DNA of 64,000 bases from Pagrus major (Eukaryota; Chordata; Actinopteri; Spariformes; Sparidae), in the NCBI RefSeq assembly GCF_040436345.1, contig NC_133223.1, positions 10,431,113-10,495,112 on the forward strand. Reading direction: 5' to 3'. The position numbers and the translations under genes were made by a program. Position 1 is the first letter of the stretch, and every line of letters starts with the position of its first letter. The notes beneath the pieces were generated by a model. The model was not told the DNA's origin. It was given only the letters and a program-made list of their open reading frames with translations, and did not search any database. Below are positions 39,356 to 49,788 of the stretch, piece after piece.

Positions 39356-41027
39356 ATGTACTTGCTTTTAGCACACCTCACAACACAAACTCATCCAGAG
39401 AACAGTAGCAACAAATATGGAAACTGTGACAATGGCTACACATTACTCTATGTTCAGGTCCTGCAGTTACTACTGTCAGATGTTGGTCCACCACAAACAC
39501 CCAGAGCAGCTTCAGTGCTCCTTGTCATAGATTCTTTAAATCTCTGAACTTTGCTGGAGGGATGAACACCCTCCAACAGATATGGTGTTTTGTTGTTAGT
39601 GATGAAGACTGCAGTCTAAGGTGTTTAGATGGTGAAGACCATGATTCAGATATGTTTTAACCATTGTGTGACCTGCATGGAAATCTCTGTATTCCTTTGA
39701 TTTTGATGTTTTTCCCGTTTGTATATTTTTATATGCAGGTTTCTCCAGCTTTGTACTACTGCAGTATTCTTTAAATTTCTATTAATTAAGATTTTATTGC
39801 AAATTAGAAAATGGCACTCAAGCAGTGACATATAAGATGTTGAACTATTGTGGGTTTTTTTTACATACATGAATGTTGACTAACAGACGACTGTCCTGCA
39901 TAACCAGAAAACAACTAAAAACCAGCCGTGTTTAAATCTCTAATGGGACATGGGATGAGCCCATCCACCCTCCTCCCCTCCTGTGTTTTTTTTTTTTTTT
40001 GCTTTTTAAACTGGCTGCAAATTCACTGCTGTTCATTACCCAGGCAGGGTCAATTCCCCAAACAATGTGTTTGGTGTCACAATAAAAAGGGTGTTTTTTA
40101 TGGTGTGTAGCAGTAAAATGCTATTAAACAGATAAAACACTGGCAACGAGCATCAGGAGTATTATAAAAGGAATTGCCTTGATAAACTCCACATATCTGC
40201 GTGATGACACACCAGCAGCTCTCTTGTCTCTGTCGCTGGGGAGGAGGAGGGGAGGCAGAGACCGAGGAGCACATGGTCGGAGAGTTTACACAGCTCTACA
40301 GCGCCTCCATCTGGAGAGGTTTAAAAATAAATAAATAATTTTTAAAAAAGGCTGCTTTTATGTCCTTTTCTGTCGAGGTCTGGCTCCATGTAATAAAAAA
40401 GTAAAATGACAAGGGGACAAGAGGGACAGAAAAATGTACTTAAATTCAAATGAACTTTTGACCTTTTTGTGTTTTTGTTGTATTTTCCGTAGAGCTTTAA
40501 GCTTTTCTACATCACAGTAATTTGTCACATCTGTAAAGGGTGTTGTATGCAACCTGACAGAAAATTAACTGTTTGAGTATATTTCTACATACATTTTTAA
40601 AGACATGTAATGCTGTCACTAGTATAACCTGTATTTTTCAGGATTCTCAGGGGTTTGGTGGAGAATCATGGAGGCCAATTGTAAAGATTAAATTAAATAT
40701 CCCATCCTGAGTAAAGTTGATGCTCAGACTTCTAACCCATGATTAGGTAGAATAAAACTGGCTTGAGTTCCATGTTGGAGGTGATAATTTGGTTAAATAA
40801 AGCTCTGTCTCCTGAATATCACAATGATGCACCAGGTAAATCTGCAAGTCCTTGCCAGTACATTTTTTTTAATATATTTATTTTAGGTCCTATCAATGTT
40901 AAACATTGTCAGGTGCGTTTGTATGTTTCTAAGGTAAGGTGTGTATTCCAGTGTACCTGCAGAGCTACTGTGCATTAAAATGGTTTCATGCTTCCCTCTG
41001 GTGGTTACAGTTAGAAGGACTTTGATA
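39356..41027. other. Intergenic, nothing recognised
   Basis: A/T-rich sequence with T14-15 and A/T homopolymer patches (about 39986, 40322-40350). No gene, RNA or transposon ends could be supported. Confidence 0.55.
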
Positions 41028-41713
41028 GACCCTATTCAAAGCAGGGACTTGGCTTGTCACACCATGAAAAAAACCCTTTATTTACGCCTCGAACATCAAT
41101 GAGGTTTCCATCATTTACAATGATGTTGAGATACGCAAAAATATGCAGCTTTAAAGGGGCAAGATGCACCAATTTCAGTTGAAAACGTTCAAAAATGAAC
41201 CAAAATTAACAACAGAATGTTGACATGATGTCTGTGTATCGTTTTGCAGAAATTTCTATTTAAGTTAGCGAGCTAACCGTGGTGTTCCTGCATGTCCTGG
41301 TACCTGGCAATGTAAACACCAACACTTCGAGCAGTTCCTGAGCTCCCAATCCGAACAGCTAGCTGCACGGCTAACTAAGCTAAAAGCTACAGTTACCAAC
41401 AGTTAGTAGTTACCCCACTAATATGCTGCCCCTATTTGTTTTGAGTATGAATTTGACTGGTGGCCAATTCCTTCATATTGTGCCTTTAAAATATTTGAAA
41501 AGAACAATACCTTATTGAAAACTATTCCACACTGAGGTGAAGTGTATGAGATCATCATATTGAACTGTCCAGGGGAAGTGAAAGTGTCCATCTTGAAGAT
41601 GTTTTGTAGATATTTCCATGTGCTCGGTACACAAAAGGGCAGATTTTCCAAGTTCAAAATAAAACTGCAGGACTTGAAGCTGCTCGACTTAGTAGAGCAA
41701 GTTTAATAGGGTC
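41028..41713. mobile_element. Candidate MITE with GACCCTATT terminal inverted repeats
   Basis: GACCCTATTCAAA at 41028 is mirrored by TTTAATAGGGTC at 41702-41713, giving a 686-bp candidate with short imperfect inverted ends. The interior contains palindromic GTTAGCGAGCTAAC and no coding frame. A clear target-site duplication is not visible, so the call is tentative. Confidence 0.4.
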
Positions 41714-41789
41714 CTTGGGTCCAGCACATATGTTATACAGGGTGGTGAATGTCTAATTAGGATTTATACATGAAAAAAAAATCGTTTTG

Positions 41790-42135
41790 TTATCCAGAGT
41801 ACAATGGTGAGTGTCAGAGTGGTAAACTGAGTCTAAAGTTTGAAGGTGGAACCAGCAGCATGTCTGTAGATTATATCCCCACAATCTAGGATTGATAGAA
41901 GGACTGTCTCTACTATACTTATCCTACAGTTCAAAGAGAAGCTGGATCCGTTTCTATGAATATCAGTTTTTGTTGCAGTTTGGTGATATTTTCATGGTGA
42001 TGTTTAAATGTAAATTGTTTATCAAGGCAAATACCTACATTAATACTCTCAATATTGCTGCCATCTAGTGTGGATAGGTGTAAACTGTTCAAATCTATAT
42101 CTCACTCTAGAAAAAAGCATAAACTTTGTTTTGCT
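41790..42135 (-). pseudogene. LINE reverse transcriptase fragment, C-terminal part (broken)
   Basis: Read on the minus strand, the segment encodes KTKFMLFS, then after a frameshift DLNSLHLSTLDGSNIES and ICLDKQFTFKHHHENITK. This is the region just downstream of the reverse-transcriptase active site in teleost non-LTR retrotransposons. Further frameshifts and stops follow. It is the continuation of the fragment at 43018-43171, from which it is separated by about 0.9 kb of inserted sequence. The exact LINE clade is not resolved. The copy is dead. Confidence 0.65.
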
Positions 42136-42244
42136 TGCAAGAATTATTATTATTATTATTATTAACTTAAAGCTGCTTTAAACATTATTTTCTTATTAAC
42201 ATTAGAGTTTAAACATAGTTCTTTATTCCAACAGTAATCACTGT

Positions 42245-42667
42245 TATAAGGGCTTTTCACACTGCATTTTCTAAGCCTAGGGTTATACTTAGCCTAAGAT
42301 TAGCACTAGGATAATTTAGCCCATTTTCACACACAGGTTGTTTAACCCAGGGTTAACTTAAGACCAGGGCTATATGATTCACACTGCACTTCTACTAGCC
42401 CTGGGTTAAGCACACAAGTGCTTTGAAGCTAAGCTGAACTTTCTAAAATGTTGTCTTACTACTCTTTTTATCTTTAGGCCTGTTTCACACTGGCACCTTA
42501 GCCCAGGACTCAGTTGATTTTCTGGTGATGACCCTGAATAGTTTGGGCTAACCCTGGACCAGGGCCAGCAAGCCCTAGGCTAAAGTCGGGGTCAGCCCAC
42601 TTTGGAATTTGGCAGTGTGAACACTTTCTTAAGCGGGGGTAACAGCGCAGTGTGAAAAGCACTGTAA
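42245..42667. mobile_element. MITE with perfect 14-bp GCTTTTCACACTGC inverted ends
   Basis: GCTTTTCACACTGC at 42252-42265 is exactly mirrored by GCAGTGTGAAAAGC at 42647-42660. Related inverted sequence extends a few bases outward (CACTGTTATAAG versus CTGTAATAGGGTG). The interior carries repeated TTCACACTG and AACCCAGGGTTAA/GGGCTAACCC motifs and no protein frame. It lies within the sequence that separates two pieces of one LINE copy, so it inserted after, or together with, the disruption of that LINE. Confidence 0.7.
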
Positions 42668-43017
42668 TAGGGTGTTTGGTAAGTAACGCATTTCTCTCCT
42701 CCTCTTGCTCATGCAGTAAAAGAGACAATAAAGTTTCTGGTATCCCTGCCCACTTTATCAAATCAGGACAGAGAACTCCGTCAAGAGGCTATTCTGGCTA
42801 CTTGTGAACTGCAGAGAGCAGGTCCCTCCTGTTTACCAGCAAGAGTTTGACAGGGAAAGCTACCAATTCCAGTGCTCCCAGTGAGGGCTTATGCTACCAA
42901 AACACACAAAGTGAGAAAAACCGCTTAAAGAAAAGTAAGAGGCAGAGAGAGCTGCCTTGATAAAGAGAAAGGTGTCGTGCAAGTGTGGTGACACAGAGGG
43001 GAGGGAGGAGGGTGCAG

Positions 43018-43171
43018 TTTTAAGGCTGACAAGTGCATTTTGAAGATCACATAAAAAAAGTTGGAATTCCTCAAAAGCAAGTTGTGCAGAGTCAGCAAAA
43101 CTATGCAAAATAGTGTCATCCAGATAAAGATGGGCATTACATTCAGTTAGAGAAGAGGGTACAAGGTACAT
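43018..43171 (-). pseudogene. LINE reverse transcriptase fragment with YLDD active-site box
   Basis: On the minus strand an in-frame stretch of about 51 residues reads SSLTECNAHLYLDDTIL, then FADSAQLAFEEFQLF and LQNALVSLK. This is motif C of a non-LTR retrotransposon reverse transcriptase (usually YADD; here YLDD at residues 16-19 of the frame). The match to the LINE stops after LVSLK near 43018, where inserted sequence begins; the expected KTKFMLFS continuation is found at about 42130. The upstream fingers/palm motifs are missing, so this is a remnant. Confidence 0.7.
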
Positions 43172-43630
43172 GTATTGTCATTTTTTTTAAAACACAAGGG
43201 TTTTAAAACAACATAATTTGATAGAAATACTTTGGGTTAGTTATTCACCAGTGATTCCAGGATTTTTGCCAGACAGGGAAGCTTGGTTATTGAGATTGCT
43301 CTTGTCTCCTCCCTCAATGAGTCACATGAGCAGATTTCCAGACACTGGGAATTTTACCAGTTGAAATTGAAATACTAAATATGTTTGTTACTTGCTCAGT
43401 ACTGGGAAGTTTTAAAAAGAATGGAAAGTTTGTCTGCTGTGGTCAATTTCCTGGGACCGGTGGTTTGTAATGCATTAGCAGGAGTAGTAGCAGGAGTATC
43501 TGTGTAGAGATTGTTTACTTACTTCATGTCACAAAGGTGTCAGATGGTGGTGTGGTATTGCAGTGGTGGGCAGACAGCGAGAGGTTCTTAGGTTTTCCCA
43601 GGTATGTTCCCACAGTGGTTAACTGAAATG
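43172..43630. other. Intergenic, nothing recognised
   Basis: Mixed-composition sequence with no supported gene or repeat ends. Confidence 0.5.
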
Positions 43631-43765
43631 CCCATAAGTGTGAATGTGAGTGTAAATGCCTGCCCTGTGATGGACCCTGTGATGGGCCCTGACTCTTGCC
43701 TGACGTGAGCAACGACAGGCTCTAGACATCCTAAACTGTGCTCGGGGCAGAGCATCGAGAATTAC
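43631..43765 (+). mobile_element. Degraded teleost LINE/SINE 3'-tail repeat
   Basis: AAGTGTGAATGTGAGTGTAA, GCCCTGTGATGGACCCTG and GACAGGCTCTAGACATCC follow the order of a common teleost repeat (GTGAATGTGAGTGTGAATGG, CCCTGTGATAG, GGATAGGCTCCAGC). The copy is diverged, with an internal local duplication of TGTGATGG. Family by memory only. Confidence 0.5.
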
Positions 43766-44214
43766 CATGAGCCCCACACAACTGAGAGTATCCGGTATAT
43801 CTGTGAAACAGATACACAAACAACACAAACAAAAAAACAGATGTTCTAAAAGATAAACCTTCATGATGAATAGTGTAGAGTGTAGAGTTGAATGGTAAAG
43901 TTGACAGCACCTCCTAAATTCTTGGCTCATTGGCTGGGCGTGCTGTATTATTTAATGCAGAAAACAGCTAATGTGGTTAGCTATTGTTGTGAGGCAGATG
44001 TAACAGACAGCGTGTGTCTCGTCCAGTTCATGTTTCCGAGCAAGGTCATAAATCCAAAATGTGCCCCTGGAGGACCGCTTTGAAAACACTGGGTGCATTT
44101 AAATGTTTTTATTTTTTATTACTCGCTGCTGATCTCAGCCTCCCTCCTACATGTCTCCTAACATAAGCAACGTTAGCCTAATGTGCGCCCACAATTCAAA
44201 TCATGAGTGTGACA

Positions 44215-44600
44215 TTATAGTGAAACTTTATTATTTAAAAAATCAACAATAAATAAATTGAATTTACATAGCCCAAAATCACAATTACATTGCCTCAGTG
44301 GGCTTTACAATCTGTACAGTGAATGACATCCTCAGTCCTTAGACCCTGGGTTCGAGTGAGGAAAAACTTACCATATTGAGAGAAAAAACAAAAATCTTTT
44401 AACAGGGAGGGAAAAAGATGGAAGAAACCACAGAGGATGGATCCCGCTCCCAGGACGGACAGACATGCAATAGATGTCGCATTTACAGAACAGAACAACA
44501 AAATCACAATTTACAAACTGCATTGACAGAATATCTGACAAGTGTGTGAATCCAGGAGGACGACTGAGCAGGCCAAGGCATCGCCCATACAAGATGTATG
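44215..44600. mobile_element. Teleost interspersed repeat (GGCTTTACAATCTGTACAG family)
   Basis: The segment contains, in order, CAGTGGGCTTTACAATCTGT, CTCAGTCCTTAGACCCTGG, AACAGGGAGGGAAAAAGATG, GGATCCCGCTCCCAGGACGG and CAATAGATGTCGCATTTACA. I recognise these as a repeat widely dispersed in percomorph genomes. No coding frame is intact. Class (LINE-derived or DNA element) is not resolved. Confidence 0.55.
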
Positions 44601-45369
44601 GCCTGCCCAGTGCCTCTAGTGAGTGAAGAGGCATCCCATTTTTTTTTAGAAATACGGATATAAGGAGATCATAAAACAGAGGAGAGCAGTAGTCCCAGGG
44701 TATGACCATCCAGGAGACAGCAGAGGTAGATGAGCTTCAAATAGGTTACAATCTCCCAATTATGCTCCGTCAGTGCACCAAGAAATGAACCAATGAACCT
44801 GTGGCAGTCTACTCTGAACTCTTATTGTGCAGTAGCACAAATGTGGAACTGTATTCTAGCAGAAGTATTTTCAATAGTCTACACCAGTATTACATAAGCC
44901 TACAAGTAGGCTACCATCTAACCATGCTAGAAATTGTAAATGGTCAGGCCACGTAACAACTCTTTTAGAAAGCCTTTCTCAGGACTATAAGCACACTGTG
45001 CAGGTGCAGAGGTTTAGATTTATCTGCCTCTGAAACATCTGTCTCCACACAGTGGTGAGAAATGTCATTAAAAAAACCACATCAAAATATTTAACAGAAA
45101 CTTACCAAATACAAATAGTTATTGAGGATGATTCACATACCTCAATGTAAACGGTTTGGGACTGCTTATTAAGTCGGAAGTAAATCATTTATTCTTCTTC
45201 TATATTTCCTACTTGACTCAAACAAGAATCATGTTTATAACCATGTTCACCTTTAAAAAATAATTTAAAAACACACTTTTATCAACGTGATGAAGGTGCT
45301 CGGTGACCGTCCTAAACAATGAATGTTGTTCTCCTTACATAATTATACACTGTTAATAACTGCTCATTG
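44601..45369. other. Intergenic sequence upstream of the CREB1 promoter
   Basis: A/T-rich sequence with no recognised gene. It may hold distal regulatory DNA for CREB1, but no specific site can be supported. Confidence 0.5.
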
Positions 45370-45624
45370 TCATGCTGCCACGCGCTTCCCGGGGACAGAG
45401 GTGGTCGTAATGATCCGCCTCTCTTCGGTATTTCCCGCCCTTCCTCGTGCACACGTCGGTGCTTTCCGGCCAGTGTCGCCATCTGCTTTTTCGTCCTTCT
45501 CCAATCTCCGTGTTGTTGTTCCCGGTGACGCGGCGGAGGTGTAGCCTGACGCGGGCTCTTACGTGTCGGCCAGAATAAAAGTGGAGCTCCGGAGGCCCGG
45601 GAGTGACGAAGGGAGTCTGTATCG
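45370..45624 (+). promoter_or_regulatory. creb1: CREB1 CpG-rich promoter and noncoding first exon
   Basis: CpG density rises sharply here, from GCCACGCGCTTCCCGG near 45377 through the downstream flank to about 45820. A CCAAT box lies at 45501-45505, an AATAAAAG TATA-like element near 45574-45580, and TGACG CRE half-sites at 45526, 45547 and 45604, with TTACGTGT at about 45559. The sequence TGTATCG/GTAAGGAC gives a good splice donor after 45624, fitting a noncoding exon 1 whose start I cannot fix. CREB promoters are known to contain CREs used in autoregulation; the sites here fit that but are only half-sites. Strand and gene assignment follow from the first coding exon lying 4.2 kb downstream on the plus strand. 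Confidence 0.6.
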
Positions 45625-46907
45625 GTAAGGACGGAGCGGTGTCCGGGGCTCAGAGAGATGGGACGCGGCCGTAGAACGTTGTCGGTCTGGTCGGGTTCGG
45701 CCCGGAGGAAACAAAGAGATCATGGCGCCGCGGTGTGTTTGTGGCAGGATGGAGGGAGGGGAGGCTGCGGCTGCCTCAGAGGAAACGGAGCGAAATGTGC
45801 GGCTCTGACAGCGGACCAGGAGGGATAGTTTGTGGGTTGACACATGGGGAACTGTGACAGGACTGTGGCGATGTTCACGCGCTCAGCTGTCATATGGTGC
45901 TATAAAGGACGCAGCGTTATGCGCACAGATTTGCGCCGTTTTTCCCCTTAACGGTGCTTTGAAACCACCAGCCGCAATATGTTCATTTATTCCTATTTTC
46001 GACTTAATTAGATGTCATACAGTTGTAATATTTAGTGGTCTACATCTCCTCACATCACCTCTGCCCGATCGATAATCATCCCGTTCTGTCATTTATTCAG
46101 CGGTGATGGAGATCGGCCGCTGCAGGCCGTCGCGTTTGGTTTGCCCGTTGCAAAACATGAACTCAGGCCTGGAGACTGAACACGCATCTTGTGTTTTTTG
46201 TTTTTATGCCGTCAACACACGTCGCGTTTGTCTCTCATCTCCCGGGATGTGACCGGCGTGTGCGTTAAGGTGGGGGGGCGTTGCCCGGCCATGTGGCTCC
46301 GCTGTCACACACGGAGCATCCGAGTGATTTTGAAAAGCAGAGGGAGAAATGTGTAAAGCCAATCATGCAGCGGAGAGAAGCTACGCACAGTGTGAGATCA
46401 CAGTGAACAACACGGCCCAGATCACACTGAGCACGCTGCTCACACACAGATCTCTGTTGAGATGCATTAATATATCAGGACCGGTCCGAAGCAGCAGGAT
46501 CACAATGTGTGAGTCAGCTGCGCGTCTCAACAAGAAGCTTCACTTCTCCTGTCTAGACTGTTAAATCCCAGAGGTGTCAGATGCTATTAGAAGGGGAGAA
46601 GTCTATTATTAGTACAGTTTAACTACACTTTGTGAAGTTAATTAAAATGAGTTAGAATTCATTTATTTTACTCAATCTATTTGATTTCTACTTGATAATT
46701 AATTTATCATCAGGCCCAGCTCAGACATGGTAATAATGATGAATGAAAATTGATTGATACCAATTGCTACTTTTAGTTCATTTTATGTTTATTGCAAGAA
46801 GACTAGCAATCATTTTGTGGAAGCAAATGGGTTCCAATGAAGAATAACCATAATAGATTTTTCTTGCTCAAGAGGCCACCTTTACCAATTACCAATTTAC
46901 CATTAAT
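45625..46907 (+). other. CREB1 intron 1, 5' part
   Basis: GC-rich CpG-island shoulder to about 46520, then A/T-rich sequence. Small open frames here have no recognisable domains. No gene is called. Confidence 0.5.
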
Positions 46908-48025
46908 AAGGGCTGAAACTAACAATCATTTTCAGTCAAACTGCTGCTAATTTTCATGATTCGATAATCATTAGGTCTGAAATGTCAAAAAAAAAAAAAT
47001 CAGAAAAATATTCATTGTCAACATAACAGTCCAAAACCCAAAGGGCTCTACGCCAGGCGCCGCGCAGCACAAGCATCGTTGCTTGTCTCAGACCGAGGCA
47101 GTTGGCATTTTCACGCCCACGTTGTACAATTGGTATATTAACTTGTGGTCAGCTGTGGGAGGTGTGGTCAGGCGCACTGATGGCGCTCTGCTGTCTTGAC
47201 CAACAAAAAGCTGGTCTAAAGTCAAATGCGCAGTGTGTTTTCTGCTATTTAAAGAGTGCATTATTGAGATGGTAAGATGCACCTACACAGGCTGCTTTGA
47301 GTTATTTTAAAAGTTTCCATGAATGCAGTAATGTCACAGTAACACATATTGTGGGACATTTAATCAGCAACTCTAAAAGCTGAGGAGTAAAGTCTCCAGA
47401 GAAAACAGAATGAAACTTTTAGCTTCTGAAATAAATATTTGTAGACAGGATCGCAGGATTTATCAGCTGCTTCACTCCAAACTATTTTACTGTATGAACC
47501 TGGACTGTGTCTGTCATCTTTTGATATGTAGAAGAACACAGAACATTATTTGCAAGAAATGTTAACCAACCCGGTTGACGAATCAGGAGTTTTCTACTAC
47601 CTGAGGACTGCTGAAGGTAATTTCATTAAAATTTCCTCATTAAAGACGCACAGTGTTTCACCCATCTGCAATTGATCAAAATGATAATTTTTATGACCCG
47701 TCCCATCTGATCTGCGGCCAGCACACACAGAGGGACGATCAGCAGCGCTCCTCCTCCTCCTCACTTAAATATTAGTGTGTTTTCTCATGTGCAGTCAAAC
47801 AGAGTTGTTGAAGGGACATGGGAGACGACAGAGGCAGAGGGTCCAGCAGCTGAGGTCCACATACCTGTCCCTCAGTGAAGAGTGCCACTGTTAATAGCGA
47901 TGCTCCAGGTCCTGGTGCACCTGGCTCTTAAAAGGGAATTGGAGACGACACTGTGATTGGTTTATGTTACGCCCGAAATACACCCATGCCCAATTGAGAG
48001 TTAATTGAATAGTCACTGCAGCTCA
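46908..48025. mobile_element. hAT-like MITE split by a nested ~0.95-kb repeat
   Basis: The left end, AGGGCTGAAACTAACAATCA at about 46911 running to CAGTCCAAAACCCAAAG near 47043, matches the 5' half of the MITE family seen at 34715. The matching right end, GTTAATTGAATAGTCACTGC followed by AGCTC, lies at about 47999-48024. Between them sits foreign sequence (about 47044-47998) with CAGGCGCCGCGCAGCACAAG, GCGCAGTGTGTTTTCTGCTA, GATTGGTTTATGTTACGCCC and AATACACCCATGCCCAATTG. These recall another teleost DNA-element family. The intruder's exact ends and family are inferred. Confidence 0.55.
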
Positions 48026-48394
48026 ACAAAATGTATCACTGCCATATACTGTAATTGCTTTGTGAAGACAGGATTTAGCCGATTAACCTGGCCATTAAAA
48101 ACATCTATCACACTTCTAGAAAGATGTTGCGGTCTGAGTATTGGTGTTACAGATGATGTCGCTTGTTGTTTGTACTGGTGGCAGAAGGTTGTAACCACAA
48201 AGGGAAATGTAGCTGTCATTATGAAAAAGTTCAGCGTTTCGAGCACTTACTGGAGGCTGTACATGTCAGTCATAGAGCCACCTGCCTCAACAATTCATCT
48301 AGACAGACTGTGTACACTGTATCACCACACCTCATTTTGGACTTCAAGGGGCAAAGTACAACCTAAAGCAAAGTACAAACCAGTAATGATGAAA

Positions 48395-48665
48395 GCATAG
48401 CAGGAACATAAAACCAGGAACAGCAAACCAGAAAACACACCACGGGGAGACACGGGGACGGGGGCTCAGGTGAACAAACAGAGGCAGCAGGGAGAACACA
48501 GGCTTAAATACACACAGGGCTGATTGACAAACAAGACACAGGTGGACACAGAAAAAGGCTGGAAATCACACAAAAGGAGGAAGCGAAAACAACACACGAC
48601 ATATGAGTGCAAAACTTCAAAATAAAACAGGAAATCACAGAAACACAGACGGAAACATGACAAAC
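48395..48665. repeat. Dispersed teleost repeat (GGGGCTCAGGTGAACAAAC type)
   Basis: CACGGGGAGACACGGGGACG, GGCTCAGGTGAACAAACAGA, AACACAGGCTTAAATACACA and GACACAGGTGGACACAG occur in the order seen in a common percomorph interspersed repeat. No coding capacity and no clear terminal repeats are visible. Confidence 0.5.
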
Positions 48666-49169
48666 TGAACACAATAAGCTCCATAAATGTAAGATTATGG
48701 CTTCTTGATTGGCGTCATACTGATTTTTATTATTTTTATTTTTTTTATTTCAGTTTACATTTCAAGTATTATACTGTAAAAAGTTCTATCTTTAGTGATA
48801 TCTATAATCTTGAAAGCCTTCAAGATCCCATTCATAATTTTATTCATGGTCAAATGTGTTTTCTTCAGCAGGTCACAGTCGCTGAGTAGACTTTGCCTCA
48901 TTTTGAACCAAGAAAAAACCTTTATGGTATAATTATAGTGTGATAAACTTTGATATGAGTGTTCAGAGGGGTAAATTGAACTTAACGCATAATTAATCAT
49001 GAAAAGATGCAAACATTCAGCCTCCCACACATTTTCAAATGCCCATAACTTCATACTGAAATTTATGACTTCACTACTGTGCAGAAAAGATTACCAACTT
49101 TCACATCAACTTTTCTTTTAGCAATAATAATAATAATTTTGATAATTTATGATCATCATTGCTGACTCA

Positions 49170-49325
49170 ATGACTGACTGTGCATGTCAAAGTGTCCTTG
49201 AGCAAGACATTTTGCATGGCAGCCTCTGCCATCAGTCTATGAATGTGTGTGTGAATGTGACAAGTGATGTAAAGCACTTTGAGCGGTCAGTAGACTGGAA
49301 AAGCTCTATAGAAATGCAATTACCT
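49170..49325 (+). mobile_element. L2-type LINE/SINE 3' tail
   Basis: GTGTCCTTGAGCAAGACATT, GCCATCAGTCTATGAATGTG, GATGTAAAGCACTTTGAGCG and AAAGCTCTATAGAAATGCAA follow the conserved tail order (AAAGCGCTTTGAG ... GCGCTATATAAATGCA) shared by L2-clade LINEs and the SINEs that use their machinery. It sits in CREB1 intron 1, in the sense orientation. Confidence 0.7.
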
Positions 49326-49788
49326 GATCAGTCATTTGGAATGACACATTACCAGGAACTGAGACATTTGTAGTTTCTTTACAGATGTACTATATAGAAC
49401 CTTCTAAGCACCCCTCATGATATTTTAGATAGCTGCGATCAACATATACAGATCTGTTAGGGATGTTCTTGGAACTAATCCAGAAAATTGTTGTTTTGAG
49501 GGAACCTTTGTTACTCAGAGATGGTATTAGTTGAGCGATGTAGGTCAGTATTCTTGTCATTAATGACTTCTTGGCAGCCCATTCAAAATCCTTTTCATGT
49601 GCATTTCAAATATGATTTGTCTCTAGTGTGTTTTACCAAATTTGCTTTTAAGCTGTGCTGATTTCTGTTTCTAGAACACGATCACCATTGTGTTTACTCG
49701 TATGTGATACTACAGATGTTGTGGCTGCAGCTCCACAAAAGTTCACTTTTACCAGCTTCTCTTTAACTCTTCATCCCCAGCTCAGCCA

